Assembly (NCBI RefSeq): GCF_018132105.1
Contig: NZ_JWHL01000005.1
Coordinates: forward strand, 29,387-93,386
DNA length: 64,000 nucleotides
Direction: 5' to 3'
Source: Methanocalculus chunghsingensis
GTDB taxonomy: Archaea; Halobacteriota; Methanomicrobia; Methanomicrobiales; Methanocorpusculaceae
Positions 1-9,027 of the stretch are shown here, piece by piece; within the stretch, counting starts at the first letter, position 1; each line of letters starts with the position of its first letter. A model generated the notes under the pieces. That model was given only the letters and a program-made list of their open reading frames with translations, was not told the DNA's origin and ran no database searches. Position numbers and translations under genes: made by a program.

Positions 1-368
1 CCCAGTGCCTCGAGAAGCTCGTTTGCACCCCCGTCCTCATCAGCGATGATGACGATCCCGCCTGCTGCAAGAACCCCTCTGACGATCGGTTCGGCATCAG
101 TACCATCAGGAGCGATGAGAATATACCGATCCGGTTGATCATGGGGAGCAACATTCGGGCTGTGGATCACCGCCCCCAGACTTTCTGATAGGGAAAAGAA
201 CGCCGCCGTCCCATTCCAGCCAGGATTGAACCGCGAGAGTTCTGCTGAGGTAGCCTGGAGATGCGCCCCTGCAGCGCCCAGTGTCAGAAGGATGAGGAGA
301 CAGGCAATAAGAAGAGACGGTCTTATGCCAGCACCTCCCGGAGAAGAAGATACTCTGAGAGGAACCAT
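1..368 (-). CDS. DUF4350-type membrane/secreted protein, N-terminal part only
   Basis: The frame runs off the left edge of the window. It opens with a hydrophobic signal or anchor segment (LLIACLLILLTLGAAGA), then a region typical of DUF4350 proteins: the start of the folded part reads FNPGWNGTAAFFSLSE, followed by a Rossmann-like stretch with LIAPDG and IVIIADEDGG. It follows the DUF4129 gene on the same strand and overlaps it; DUF4350 and DUF4129 genes commonly sit together, often with MoxR ATPases. The start is uncertain: the ATG at 368 has AAGGA upstream, but a stronger GGAGGTG lies just before an ATA codon at 326, which would give a compact signal peptide beginning R-P-S. Function unknown; a membrane-linked role is inferred. 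Confidence 0.6.
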   Translation of the reverse strand, partial: MVPLRVSSSPGGAGIRPSLLIACLLILLTLGAAGAHLQATSAELSRFNPGWNGTAAFFSLSESLGAVIHSPNVAPHDQPDRYILIAPDGTDAEPIVRGVLAAGGIVIIADEDGGANELLEAL

Positions 369-2053
369 TCACGTTCCTTATCCTGCGGAATCTGCCCTGC
401 GTAGAGGACCCGCTCATAGGCAGAGAGCCATGCATGCATACGGGTATCAGATGGGAGAGCCACCCGGAGATCGCCTGCCGTCGCATATGAAGGATTCTGC
501 AGCCCGGCAGCCCCGGCGAGGGAGATGAAGAGATGGCGGAGTGCATCCGGATAATCGGATCCGGCAGCGGCATGGTATGCCTCAAGGACGGGATCAGAAT
601 CGCTCTCTGGCAGGGGAGAAAGATCCGTTTCGATATCATCGGCCAGGCCCTCTTCGGTATCATCCGGACGCTCTTCCAGGAAGGAAGCCGGGGGGGTGGG
701 AAGGGGACGCCGACTTCTCAGGTACCAGATCCCGCCCCCGACAGCAGCAAATAGCATCAGAACAACCAGAGGATAAAGGAGTATCGCACCAATCTCCTGC
801 CCCTCCTTCCGGGGTGGCACATGAACAAGCACCTCGACACTCCATGATGGTTCAAGGGGATACCGGAGATCATCAAATGCCGCAACGACCCGGTGATCAC
901 CTTCCGGTAACCCGAGGGGGCCGGCAAACCGGCCATCCTCATCCGTCGTCAGGGTTGCAACCGGCCTCCCGGCTGAGAGGATCCGGACCGGCGCATTCCT
1001 GACGGGGATATCCCCGGAGAGGAGAAGACCACTGACCTTCCCCCCTCCGGAAGAGGAGAGGGTCACGGACGTCGGGGATTGGATAACACGAAACACCGGG
1101 ACATCCGAGAAGACACCGTCACTGGTCGCATAGAGGGTATGCATGCCGGTCCGGATCATAGCGATTCTCATCCGGTGAAGATACGTTCCATCAAAAGTAA
1201 CGGTACCATTCCAGAGCAATCTGCTGTCAAGGTAGAGCGCGACATCCCTGCTTCCGGACCCGGTGATACGGCCGGAGATCGTCAGGATATCGCCATACCT
1301 CACCTCTGCCGGTTCAACCCCGATGGTGATCGACCGGTCTGCCCGTGGCGGGACGACACGGCGGATTTCGGTAGATCGCTCCTCCTGCTCATCCTCAACA
1401 CTCGCCGAGACAGCCAGCGCATCTTCGACACTCTGTGTGTAATCATCCGTCGCGACACCGAACCGTTCCGAAACCCCGGCCATCTCCTCATTACGCCCCT
1501 CATATGATGATACCGTCTCTTTAATTCTGGATCTGAGCGCTTCCCCCTCATACATAACCGAGTAGAGCATATCCGGGTTATCTGCATCCCGGTACTCGAT
1601 CTCAAGCCGTTTCAGCTCAGAGAAACGCTGGGTATCCTCAAATAATGAGGTGAGATCCTCCCGGTTCTGCGCATTCAGGCGGCGCCACTCCTCAAGATCC
1701 GACTGGGACATATCAAGCCGTATCACCATATTGTCAAACTGGCGAGACCGGGCGAGGTACTCATCAAGATCCTTCTCTGCGGATTCAAAATCCTTCAGAT
1801 TAATGTTGAGGACGAGGGTGCCGGAACTCGCAAAGATCTCCTCCATCAGCGGGAGGGCAACTCCTGTGGAATCCTGCGAGAGCTGCCTCAGAACCGAAAC
1901 CCGGTCATGCATCGCGGTAAATGCATCAGATTCGGTGGTGTAGAGGGCAGGGCTCGCGGCATGCGGGGTGATGAGGAGGAGGAAGATGCAGACAGCCACC
2001 GCTATAGCCGGGAGTGTCGGCAATGTATGCTTTGAATCGCGTCCTCTTTTCAT
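323..2053 (-). CDS. Exported membrane-anchored protein with C-terminal DUF4129 domain
   Basis: 576 residues. An N-terminal signal or anchor (about 14-33) precedes a long charged helical, probably coiled-coil, region (about 40-215). A beta-rich region follows (about 240-405) resembling Ig-like or carboxypeptidase-regulatory repeats (ILTISGRITGSGSRDVALYL, later GDHRVVAAFDD). One transmembrane helix lies at about 420-447, and a cytosolic DUF4129 domain ends the protein (about 485-576, with a DALRHLFISL helix). This resembles archaeal DUF4129 proteins, whose role is not established. It follows the 88-residue membrane protein with a 4-base overlap and overlaps the DUF4350 gene, so the three look like one operon. 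The outside beta domain and inside helical domain suggest a surface or signalling role, which is inference. Confidence 0.75.
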   Translation of the reverse strand: MKRGRDSKHTLPTLPAIAVAVCIFLLLITPHAASPALYTTESDAFTAMHDRVSVLRQLSQDSTGVALPLMEEIFASSGTLVLNINLKDFESAEKDLDEYLARSRQFDNMVIRLDMSQSDLEEWRRLNAQNREDLTSLFEDTQRFSELKRLEIEYRDADNPDMLYSVMYEGEALRSRIKETVSSYEGRNEEMAGVSERFGVATDDYTQSVEDALAVSASVEDEQEERSTEIRRVVPPRADRSITIGVEPAEVRYGDILTISGRITGSGSRDVALYLDSRLLWNGTVTFDGTYLHRMRIAMIRTGMHTLYATSDGVFSDVPVFRVIQSPTSVTLSSSGGGKVSGLLLSGDIPVRNAPVRILSAGRPVATLTTDEDGRFAGPLGLPEGDHRVVAAFDDLRYPLEPSWSVEVLVHVPPRKEGQEIGAILLYPLVVLMLFAAVGGGIWYLRSRRPLPTPPASFLEERPDDTEEGLADDIETDLSPLPESDSDPVLEAYHAAAGSDYPDALRHLFISLAGAAGLQNPSYATAGDLRVALPSDTRMHAWLSAYERVLYAGQIPQDKEREWFLSEYLLLREVLA

Positions 2054-2316
2054 GAACTGATAATCTCCAGTACTTTATGGGCGACGATGGCACCAAAGAG
2101 GATGACGCCGGCGGCGATGATATACCGAAGGCGTTTCAGAAAGAGCGGCCTGATATGAACAGGATCTGCAAGCTCGGCGATGACAAGCATCCCGATGAGG
2201 ACGAGGACGAAGAGGATCTCAAGATCAGGACTCTCGGCAAGGATCATGAAGAAGATCACGATCCCCATCCAGATGGTGATAGCCGATACTGCAAGCTCCC
2301 CTGATCGAATATGCAT
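2050..2316 (-). CDS. Small membrane protein, 88 aa, unknown function
   Basis: Three hydrophobic stretches (about 10-27, 33-48 and 66-84) predict a small multi-pass membrane protein. No catalytic motif is visible and I do not recognise the family. Its stop overlaps the start of the DUF4129 gene by four bases (2050-2053), so it is probably the first gene of that operon and its partner in the membrane. It is divergent from the exported protein at 2392, with a short AT-rich intergenic region between them that should carry both promoters. Confidence 0.6.
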   Translation of the reverse strand: MHIRSGELAVSAITIWMGIVIFFMILAESPDLEILFVLVLIGMLVIAELADPVHIRPLFLKRLRYIIAAGVILFGAIVAHKVLEIISS

Positions 2317-2391
2317 CCAAACACCCTTTACACAATATATAAGAGACCCAATACTATAATAGTCATCGATACAATCATACAGATGATACAG

Positions 2392-2880
2392 ATGAGATCG
2401 ACAGTACTTATTACGATCCTCCTCCTTATGTTCCTGGCTCTGCCGGCAGCAGCATTCAGTGCAGACCGCTTCACACTGACAATCGAGGAGAATGGAGATG
2501 CGGATATAGAATTTGACTACACCCTCACATGGATTGAGAGGGTCGCCGTCTATCTCAGGATAGCTGAACCTGAGAACGAACTCAGGCAGGCCCTTGAACG
2601 AAATTACAACCGCCCGGTCGAGATTAAGGCAGTAACACCGGGATCCGTTCAGTTTACCGTTGATGGACTCTCAAAGGTGAAGGAGACATTTGACGGAACA
2701 GTCTACACAGTTCCTGTTCTTGACTTCTCATCTGCGGTCACTGCGCTTGAAAGGTACTGGTTTGCACCCCTCGTAAAGGTTGATCTCTCCCCGGATATCT
2801 CAACAGTCACCTTCCCTGACGGAAGAACAGAAGAGTTCAGGAATGTCACCATCATCCCGATGCTGGTGCATACCATATAA
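2392..2880 (+). CDS. Secreted protein of unknown function, 162 aa
   Basis: An open frame extends upstream to 2311, but the ATG at 2392 (alternatively 2383) is preferred because it puts a clean signal peptide at the N-terminus (MRSTVLITILLLMFLALPAA, then AFSADRF). The mature part begins with beta-strand-like sequence (FTLTIEENGDADIEFDYTLT) and has no cysteines or recognised catalytic motif. Secretion is supported by the sequence; function is unknown. A T-rich stretch directly after the stop may terminate transcription. It is divergent from the DUF4129 operon. Confidence 0.6.
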   Translation: MRSTVLITILLLMFLALPAAAFSADRFTLTIEENGDADIEFDYTLTWIERVAVYLRIAEPENELRQALERNYNRPVEIKAVTPGSVQFTVDGLSKVKETFDGTVYTVPVLDFSSAVTALERYWFAPLVKVDLSPDISTVTFPDGRTEEFRNVTIIPMLVHTI

Positions 2881-3082
2881 TATTTTTTTATCATTTTCAG
2901 CCAGGTAATGAACAGTCTTCGGATGAAGCTCTCCCCAGGTCATACTGATCACCGGTTGGGGAGATCCCTGCTTCAATCTACTCTCAATTACAATAGCCTG
3001 TGATAACTATCTTCAATATGTCCATATTCCGATCTGATAGTTCTGCAGATATCAAATAAAAACTGAAGAGAAGAGGAACGAG
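2881..3082. other. Intergenic region with T-rich terminator-like start
   Basis: Begins with a run of T at 2881-2889 just after the stop of the exported protein, consistent with an archaeal terminator. The rest shows no convincing reading frame or structured RNA and separates that gene from the tRNA-Gly on the other strand. Confidence 0.4.
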
Positions 3083-3154
3083 TGCGTCGACCGGGACTCG
3101 AACCCGGGTTTAGGCGTTGGCAACGCCTAGTGATAACCACTACACTATCGACGC
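3083..3154 (-). tRNA. tRNA-Gly (GCC)
   Basis: Read on the minus strand, the acceptor stem GCGTCGA pairs with TCGACGC. The anticodon loop is TTGCCAA (anticodon GCC), and the T arm is CCCGGGTTCGAGTCCCGG. No intron, and CCA is not encoded. 72 nt to the discriminator A. A candidate box A (ATCTATTTAGG on the minus strand, about 3174-3184) lies upstream. Confidence 0.97.
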
Positions 3155-3306
3155 ATCGGGGCAATGCCCTGCGACCTAAATAGATAGGATCTCACCGTAT
3201 TTATTCATATCGAAATCCCCCGAGCATATGATGAAGAGAACTGGAAAATAACATCGCCTCAGAAAAATCGTCATCTTAATAGTCCAGCATCACAAAACTA
3301 AAGGAA
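3155..3306. promoter_or_regulatory. Divergent promoter region for tRNA-Gly and the tetrapyrrole operon
   Basis: AT-rich spacer. Toward the plus strand, CTTAATAG near 3274 is a possible box A, and AAGGA directly before the ATG at 3307 is a good ribosome binding site. This is the only sizeable gap before the tetrapyrrole genes, so the operon promoter should lie here. Confidence 0.4.
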
Positions 3307-3933
3307 ATGATCCCCCTGATCATCGATTGCACACATAAGAAGGTCATCATCTTCGGTGGAGGCGTGGTTGCCACACGAAAGGCCCGGTACTTTGCCGGAG
3401 AAGCAGACATATCAGTGATCAGCAGGAGCTTCTCAGATCCAATCACCGACCTCCCGATTGAGCAGATACAGGCCGACATCTCTCTGATGCAGGATGACGA
3501 GATAAGAGAATACCTCAGGGGTGCGTTTCTTACGATTGCAGCAACCTCCAGCAAAGCAATCAATGACCGGATCGGGCGGATCGCTGCAGAAGAAGGGTGC
3601 CTCTTCAACAATGCTGACGGCAGCGCAGGAGACATCTTCATCCCCTCGATCGTCCGTGGAGAGAACCTCATCATCGGATTCTCCACATCAGGGGGGAGCC
3701 CGGCAGTGGCACGGATCCTCAGGGAACGTTTTGAAGGAATTGTACCGGAGATCGATGCGATGATTGATCTCCAGCGCATCATGCGTGACGCTTTGAAGAA
3801 GACCGATCTCCCGGAAGAGGAGCGGCGGCGCAGGCTCAGGGAGGCGGCGCAGGATCCGGAGATCATCGAGGGGCTTTCCAGAGCCAGAGATGAGACGATC
3901 CGATCGGCTCTTCTGAGGTATGCCCATGAGTGA
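3307..3933 (+). CDS. Precorrin-2 dehydrogenase / sirohydrochlorin ferrochelatase (CysG N-domain, Met8-like)
   Basis: 208 residues, the usual size for stand-alone Met8/CysG-N enzymes. An NAD-binding glycine motif lies near the N-terminus (VIIFGGGVVATRKARYF), and the family-typical segment LFNNADGSAGDIFIPSIV is followed by GFSTSGGSPAVARILRERFE. It oxidises precorrin-2 to sirohydrochlorin with NAD and may insert iron to give siroheme. In methanogens sirohydrochlorin is also the precursor of F430 and cobamides. It starts an operon whose next gene, hemA, overlaps its end by eight bases, and cobA, which makes precorrin-2, closes the same operon. Whether it also chelates iron cannot be settled from sequence. 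Confidence 0.9.
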   Translation: MIPLIIDCTHKKVIIFGGGVVATRKARYFAGEADISVISRSFSDPITDLPIEQIQADISLMQDDEIREYLRGAFLTIAATSSKAINDRIGRIAAEEGCLFNNADGSAGDIFIPSIVRGENLIIGFSTSGGSPAVARILRERFEGIVPEIDAMIDLQRIMRDALKKTDLPEEERRRRLREAAQDPEIIEGLSRARDETIRSALLRYAHE

Positions 3934-5200
3934 CGGCCTCCTCGTCCCGATCGCTATCGCCGGCCTCGATCACCTGACAGCCAGCCAGAAAGAGCTGGAG
4001 GAGTTTCGGTTTCCGGATGAGGAGGAGTTCATCAGGCAGGCACGGTCACGATACAAAGGCGTCCTCCTTCTCCAGACCTGCAACCGGGTTGAGGTTCTCG
4101 TCCAGGGAGATCCACAGGACCTCGCCCGGTTCATGCAGAGCCTTGGAAGGAACAGGTTCAGTATTCATCATGGCCTTGGAGCACTCCGCCACCTTCTTGG
4201 TCTTGCAAGCGGGATCAACTCGATGATCGTCGGTGAGGACCAGATCCTCGGCCAGATGCGAAAAGCACTCCTCACCTCAACAGCAGCCGGCGGGAACAGC
4301 CAGGCGATCGATATCTGTATCAACACGGCAATCCATTTCGGCGTCTCGGTCAGGCAGACGACGATGATCAACAGGGGTTCGGTCTCCATCGGATCTGCCG
4401 CCGTCAAGCTGGCAGAAGAGCTCCTCGGCACCCTGAAGAACCGCCATATCCTCGTCATCGGGACCGGGGAGATGGGCCGTCTCGTCACAAAAGCACTCAG
4501 GGAGAAGGATCTCACCGCCATCTATGTGACAAACCGTACCCATGAACGGGCAGTTGAACTGGCAGAAGAGATCGGGGGAAAAGCCATCACCTTCAAAGAG
4601 CTCTTCCCGGTCATCACCCTCTCGGATGTCGTCATCTCCTGTACAGCAGCCCCGCATATCGTTATTAAGCGGGATGAACTCGCAGATGCAATGCTGGGGA
4701 GAAAATGGCCGCTGGCTGAGAAACCAAAACCCCTCATCATCATCGATATTGCACAGCCGCGGGATACCGAGGATGCTCTCCGGGAGATCCCGGGAGTCCA
4801 TCTCTTCACCATTGATGATCTCCGGTCGATATCTGAAGAGAACCTTGAGGCACGACGAAGTGAGGCAGAGACGATCCGCTCCCTCATCGAGTCCGAACTC
4901 GACACCTTCATCCGGAGGATCAACCGTGCCGCAGCGAATGATACCATCGCAGCACTGCATACATGGGCTGAGGCGATCCGCATCCGTGAGAGGGATAAAG
5001 CGATCAACCGGATCGGATCAGCAGATCCCAAGGTGATTCAGGTCATCGATGACCTGACACGCGTCCTGACAGGGAAGATCCTCGCCGATGCGACGATGTC
5101 GGTCAGGACCTGTGCTGAGGAGTGCGATCTTGAGACTGCCGAAGGCATCGTCGATGCGATAACAAAAGGAGAGAGACTATGTTTCCGACGACACGATTGA
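3926..5200 (+). CDS. hemA: Glutamyl-tRNA reductase
   Basis: Reduces Glu-tRNA to glutamate-1-semialdehyde with NADPH, the first committed step of C5-pathway tetrapyrrole synthesis. The catalytic cysteine is in LLQTCNRVEV (Cys52 from this start). SGINSMIVGEDQILGQMR is the family signature, the NADPH site follows at HILVIGTGEMG, and a C-terminal dimerisation helix ends the protein. An ATG at 3920 is also in frame, but GAGGT at 3915-3919 is spaced correctly only for the ATG at 3926. It overlaps the dehydrogenase upstream and hemB downstream (22 bases). Confidence 0.96.
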   Translation: MSDGLLVPIAIAGLDHLTASQKELEEFRFPDEEEFIRQARSRYKGVLLLQTCNRVEVLVQGDPQDLARFMQSLGRNRFSIHHGLGALRHLLGLASGINSMIVGEDQILGQMRKALLTSTAAGGNSQAIDICINTAIHFGVSVRQTTMINRGSVSIGSAAVKLAEELLGTLKNRHILVIGTGEMGRLVTKALREKDLTAIYVTNRTHERAVELAEEIGGKAITFKELFPVITLSDVVISCTAAPHIVIKRDELADAMLGRKWPLAEKPKPLIIIDIAQPRDTEDALREIPGVHLFTIDDLRSISEENLEARRSEAETIRSLIESELDTFIRRINRAAANDTIAALHTWAEAIRIRERDKAINRIGSADPKVIQVIDDLTRVLTGKILADATMSVRTCAEECDLETAEGIVDAITKGERLCFRRHD

Positions 5201-6153
5201 GAAGACTCAGAAACCGTAAAGTACAACCCCTGGTGAGGGAGACGGACCTTACAAGAAGCGATCTCATCGCCCCGCTCTTCATCGACGAGACGATCCAGCA
5301 TCCTGCCCCCATCCCCTCGATGCCCGGGCAGTCGAGGCTGCCCCTCAGAGACCTCCCCGAGACGGTCAAACGGCTCTCTGCCGCAGGAATCAGGGCAGTG
5401 ATCCTCTTTGGCATCCCGAAAGAGAAGGATCCGGGTGCGGCATCGGCATATGCAGACGACGGGATCATGCAGCAGGCGGTCCGGCTGATCCGATCGGATG
5501 TGCCGGAGATGCTCGTCATCACTGATGTCTGTGCATGCGAGTACACCGATCATGGCCACTGCGGGATCATCATGGAGTGCGGAGACTGCCCTGAGCTCGA
5601 CAATGATCTCTCCCTTGACCTGATGGGACGCATTGCGGTCAGCCATGCACGGGCAGGAGCAGAGATGGTGGCACCCTCCTGTATGCTGGATGGACAGGTG
5701 ATGGCGATCAGGCAGGCTCTTGACAGGGAAGGCTTCTCCTCCATTCCAATCCTCTCGTATTCGACAAAATTCGCAAGTGCGCTCTATGGCCCCTTCAGGG
5801 AGGCGGCCGATTCGGGATGCTGTCAGGGCGACCGCTCCACCTACCAGATGGACCCGGCAAACAGAAACGAGGCATATCGGGAGTCGCTCCTTGACGCAGA
5901 AGAGGGAGCCGATATCCTGATGGTGAAGCCGGCGGGGCTCTATCTTGATATCATCAGGGAGATCACGACACTCGGCCTCCCCGTCGCCGCCTACCAGGTG
6001 AGCGGGGAGTATGCCATGATCAAGGCGGCTGCCGCCAACGGATGGATCGATGAAGAGAAGGTTGTCCTTGAGTCCCTCATCTCAATAAAAAGGGCCGGGG
6101 CAACCCTGATCATTACATACTTTGCAGAAGATGTCGCACGGTGGTTACAATGA
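5179..6153 (+). CDS. hemB: Delta-aminolevulinic acid dehydratase (porphobilinogen synthase)
   Basis: 324 residues. Condenses two aminolevulinate molecules to porphobilinogen. The metal loop [14 protein letters not shown] (about 115-128) carries the three cysteines of the zinc-dependent class rather than the aspartates of the magnesium class. The Schiff-base lysines are in [17 protein letters not shown] and MVKPAG. It starts inside hemA, and its stop overlaps the hemL start as ATGA, so translation of the three is probably coupled. Confidence 0.96.
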   Translation: MFPTTRLRRLRNRKVQPLVRETDLTRSDLIAPLFIDETIQHPAPIPSMPGQSRLPLRDLPETVKRLSAAGIRAVILFGIPKEKDPGAASAYADDGIMQQAVRLIRSDVPEMLVITDVCACEYTDHGHCGIIMECGDCPELDNDLSLDLMGRIAVSHARAGAEMVAPSCMLDGQVMAIRQALDREGFSSIPILSYSTKFASALYGPFREAADSGCCQGDRSTYQMDPANRNEAYRESLLDAEEGADILMVKPAGLYLDIIREITTLGLPVAAYQVSGEYAMIKAAAANGWIDEEKVVLESLISIKRAGATLIITYFAEDVARWLQ

Positions 6154-7394
6154 GAAGTGATGAGTTATTCAGACGAGCAGTATCCCTCCTCCCCGGAGGC
6201 GTCAGCAGCCCGGTCAGGGCGATCAAGCCATACCCCTTCTATACAGACGGAGGGAAAGGATCCCGTATCAGGACATGTGATGGGGATGAGCTCATCGACT
6301 GCTGCCTCGGGTACGGCCCGCTCATCCTCGGCCATGCGAATAAACAGGTAGCAGACGCCATACGAAGCCAGCTTGAGAAGGGATGGCTCTATGGAACACC
6401 GACAGAGCTTGAGATCCTGATGGCTGAGCGGCTCATCCGGGATCACAGGGGAATTGAGATGGTACGATGCGTCTCAAGCGGTGCAGAGGCGACGATGGCC
6501 GCCATCAGGCTCGCCCGTGGTTATACAGGGAAGAAGAAGATCCTCAAGATCGAAGGAGGGTTTCATGGAGCCCATGACAGCGTCCTGATCAAGGCGGGAT
6601 CGGGTGCGACGACGCTCGGCATCCCTGATTCGGCAGGGATTCCACCGGCTATCGCTGAACTGACCCGGCAGGTCCCATACAATGACCCGGAGGCACTGGA
6701 AGCGATACTCAGTAGCGACGAGGAGATAGCGGCATTCATCATCGAACCGGTGATGGGCAATGTCGGAACTATCCTGCCAGATAAGGAGTACCTGAAGGAG
6801 GTGCGGGCGATAACAGAAGAGCATGACGTCCTTCTCATCTTCGACGAGGTGATCACCGGGTATCGCCTCGGCATTGGTGGTGCACAGGAAAAGTATGGGA
6901 TCAGACCTGATCTCACCACACTCGGAAAGATCATCGGCGGCGGCCTCCCGATTGGTGCGTTCGGCGGAAGGAGGGAGATCATGGAGATGATCGCCCCGGC
7001 AGGACCGGTCTACCAGGCAGGCACCTTTAACGGAAACCCGCTCTCCCTTGCAGCAGGCATCGCAACCATCGACCTGCTGACAGGTGACCCGGCTTTCTAC
7101 AGCCGGCTCGATGCACAGGCACGGGTTATTGAAGAGAGCATTCCAGGGACCGCAGACGGCTCATTTGTCAGAACCGGATCCATGTTCACCTACTTCTTCA
7201 GGGATGCCCCGCCAAGGAACTATATTGAGGCAAAAGAGAGCGATACCACCCGTTTTGGAGCCTTCTGGAAGAAGTCGCTCGCATCAGGCATCTTCTTCCC
7301 GCCTGCGCAGTTTGAATCCTGTTTCATATCATCGGCCCATACAGACGAGGATATCAGCAGAATCGCCGGGGTCTTCTCCTCATGCCTCAACTGA
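6150..7394 (+). CDS. hemL: Glutamate-1-semialdehyde 2,1-aminomutase
   Basis: Converts glutamate-1-semialdehyde to aminolevulinate using PLP. The N-terminal signature is [16 protein letters not shown], with [13 protein letters not shown] for cofactor phosphate binding, FDEVITGYR, and the PLP lysine in [19 protein letters not shown]. 414 residues, close to bacterial HemL. The start is the ATG at 6150 overlapping the hemB stop; an upstream in-frame GTG at 6141 only adds three residues. The next gene, hemC, begins 13 bases before this stop. Confidence 0.95.
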   Translation: MRSDELFRRAVSLLPGGVSSPVRAIKPYPFYTDGGKGSRIRTCDGDELIDCCLGYGPLILGHANKQVADAIRSQLEKGWLYGTPTELEILMAERLIRDHRGIEMVRCVSSGAEATMAAIRLARGYTGKKKILKIEGGFHGAHDSVLIKAGSGATTLGIPDSAGIPPAIAELTRQVPYNDPEALEAILSSDEEIAAFIIEPVMGNVGTILPDKEYLKEVRAITEEHDVLLIFDEVITGYRLGIGGAQEKYGIRPDLTTLGKIIGGGLPIGAFGGRREIMEMIAPAGPVYQAGTFNGNPLSLAAGIATIDLLTGDPAFYSRLDAQARVIEESIPGTADGSFVRTGSMFTYFFRDAPPRNYIEAKESDTTRFGAFWKKSLASGIFFPPAQFESCFISSAHTDEDISRIAGVFSSCLN

Positions 7395-8275
7395 TCCGAA
7401 TCGGTACACGGGGAAGCGCCCTTGCAATGCGCCAGACCGAGATCGTCTCACGCCTCCTCGCCAGCAAGGGTCTCAGGACCGAGACGACGATCATCAGGAC
7501 CGAAGGGGATGCAGAGACGAGTGTCCCGCTTCACCAGGTCGGTGGCCAGGGTATCTTTGTCCGGGCACTCGATGATGCAATCCTCCGGGGCGAGATCGAT
7601 GTTGCGGTCCACAGCATGAAGGATATCCCCGCACTCCGACCGGAAGGGCTTGCCACCCCGGCCATCCTCGCCCGTGACCCGCCAACAGACTATCTCGCCT
7701 TTGATACACCCCTCGATGAGATCTCCATCATCGGGACATCAAGCACGCGGCGGCGTGCCCAGCTCCTGCGGCATGATCCGGAGCTTGAGATCCGGGAGCT
7801 GCGCGGGAATATCGACACCCGGATCAGAAAGCTCAGGGACGGGGAGTATGACGCCATCATGCTCGCCGAGGCGGGGTTGGTCAGGATGGGAATGCAGATT
7901 AATGGTATCCGTCTTCCGGTGACACAGTTCGTCCCTGCGCCAAACCAGGGAACGATCGCCATCGTCTGCAGGGATGATACCGGTTTGAAGGACGCACTCG
8001 CACCCCTTGACCATCAGGAGACACGCATGGATACGATGATCGAGCGGGCGGTTATGGAGGAGGTGGGGGGTGGCTGCTTCACCCCCCAGGGGATCTTCTG
8101 CCGGGATCGCTATCTGATCGCAGAGATCCTCTCCCTTGACGGATCAAGATCCGAGCGGATCGAACGGAGAGTAGATGATATTGACGATGCACGCTTCACC
8201 GGCCGGGAATTAAGGGATGCCGCTGCCGATCTGATACGTGAAGCAAAGACGACACTGGGACTGGAAAAACCATGA
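7382..8275 (+). CDS. hemC: Hydroxymethylbilane synthase (porphobilinogen deaminase)
   Basis: 297 residues. Polymerises four porphobilinogens into hydroxymethylbilane. Visible marks: [14 protein letters not shown] at the N-terminus, [16 protein letters not shown] [26 protein letters not shown] and [13 protein letters not shown] for substrate binding, and the dipyrromethane-anchoring cysteine in [12 protein letters not shown]. It overlaps hemL upstream and cobA downstream (ATGA). Confidence 0.96.
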   Translation: MPQLIRIGTRGSALAMRQTEIVSRLLASKGLRTETTIIRTEGDAETSVPLHQVGGQGIFVRALDDAILRGEIDVAVHSMKDIPALRPEGLATPAILARDPPTDYLAFDTPLDEISIIGTSSTRRRAQLLRHDPELEIRELRGNIDTRIRKLRDGEYDAIMLAEAGLVRMGMQINGIRLPVTQFVPAPNQGTIAIVCRDDTGLKDALAPLDHQETRMDTMIERAVMEEVGGGCFTPQGIFCRDRYLIAEILSLDGSRSERIERRVDDIDDARFTGRELRDAAADLIREAKTTLGLEKP

Positions 8276-9024
8276 GCGGAATTGTATATCTTGTTGGTTC
8301 AGGGCCTGGCGGCCTTGGACTTCTGACATTTCGGGCACGCGAGGTGATCGATGCAGCAGAGGTCGTCCTCTATGATCAGCTGCCGGGCGAAGAGGTCCTC
8401 GCCTCATTACCGGCATCCGCAGAAAAGATCAACTGCGGAAAGTTCGGGGGGGCGCACACCCTCACCCAGGACGAGATCGAGAGCCTGATGGTGGACCGGG
8501 CGAAGAAGGGATACCGGGTCGTCAGGCTGAAAGGCGGCGACTCATTCGTCTTTGGCCGTGGAGGCGAAGAGATGGAGGTACTCAGGGAGCATAACATCAC
8601 GGTTGAGGTCGTTCCGGGGATCACAAGTGCCGTCGCCGTCCCCGAATGTGTCGGCATCCCGGTCACCCACAGGACATGGGCAAGCCAGGTCACCTTCCTG
8701 ACAGGCCATGAAGATCCAACCAAGGAGGAGTCAGCCATCGACTGGCGATGGCTTGCGGGATCACCCGGCACCATCGTCATCCTGATGGGGGTGAAGAATC
8801 TCCCCATGATCACCAGGTCGCTCATTGAGCATGGGATGGCAGGGACAAAGCCGGTTGCGATCATCGAACGCGGATTCCGGCCGGATCAGCGGGTCACCAC
8901 AGGAACACTTGCAGATATAACAAAGAAGGCGGAAGAATCAGGGGTGAAGCCCCCGGCCATCATCGTCATCGGTGAGGTCGTCTCGCTCTATCGGGATGGG
9001 AGCGAGGGGGCGTGGAGCAGATAA
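8272..9024 (+). CDS. cobA: Uroporphyrinogen-III C-methyltransferase
   Basis: 250 residues. Methylates uroporphyrinogen III twice with SAM to precorrin-2, the substrate of the first gene of the operon. Family marks: VYLVGSGPGGLGLLTFRA, VVLYDQLPGEEVL, VVRLKGGDSFVFGRGGEE and VVPGITSAVAVPECVGIPVTHR. It is the single-domain type, not fused to CysG-N or HemD. It starts on the hemC stop (ATGA) and is the last gene here. No uroporphyrinogen-III synthase gene follows, although its product is this enzyme's substrate. Confidence 0.95.
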   Translation: MSGIVYLVGSGPGGLGLLTFRAREVIDAAEVVLYDQLPGEEVLASLPASAEKINCGKFGGAHTLTQDEIESLMVDRAKKGYRVVRLKGGDSFVFGRGGEEMEVLREHNITVEVVPGITSAVAVPECVGIPVTHRTWASQVTFLTGHEDPTKEESAIDWRWLAGSPGTIVILMGVKNLPMITRSLIEHGMAGTKPVAIIERGFRPDQRVTTGTLADITKKAEESGVKPPAIIVIGEVVSLYRDGSEGAWSR

Positions 9025-9027
9025 TCG

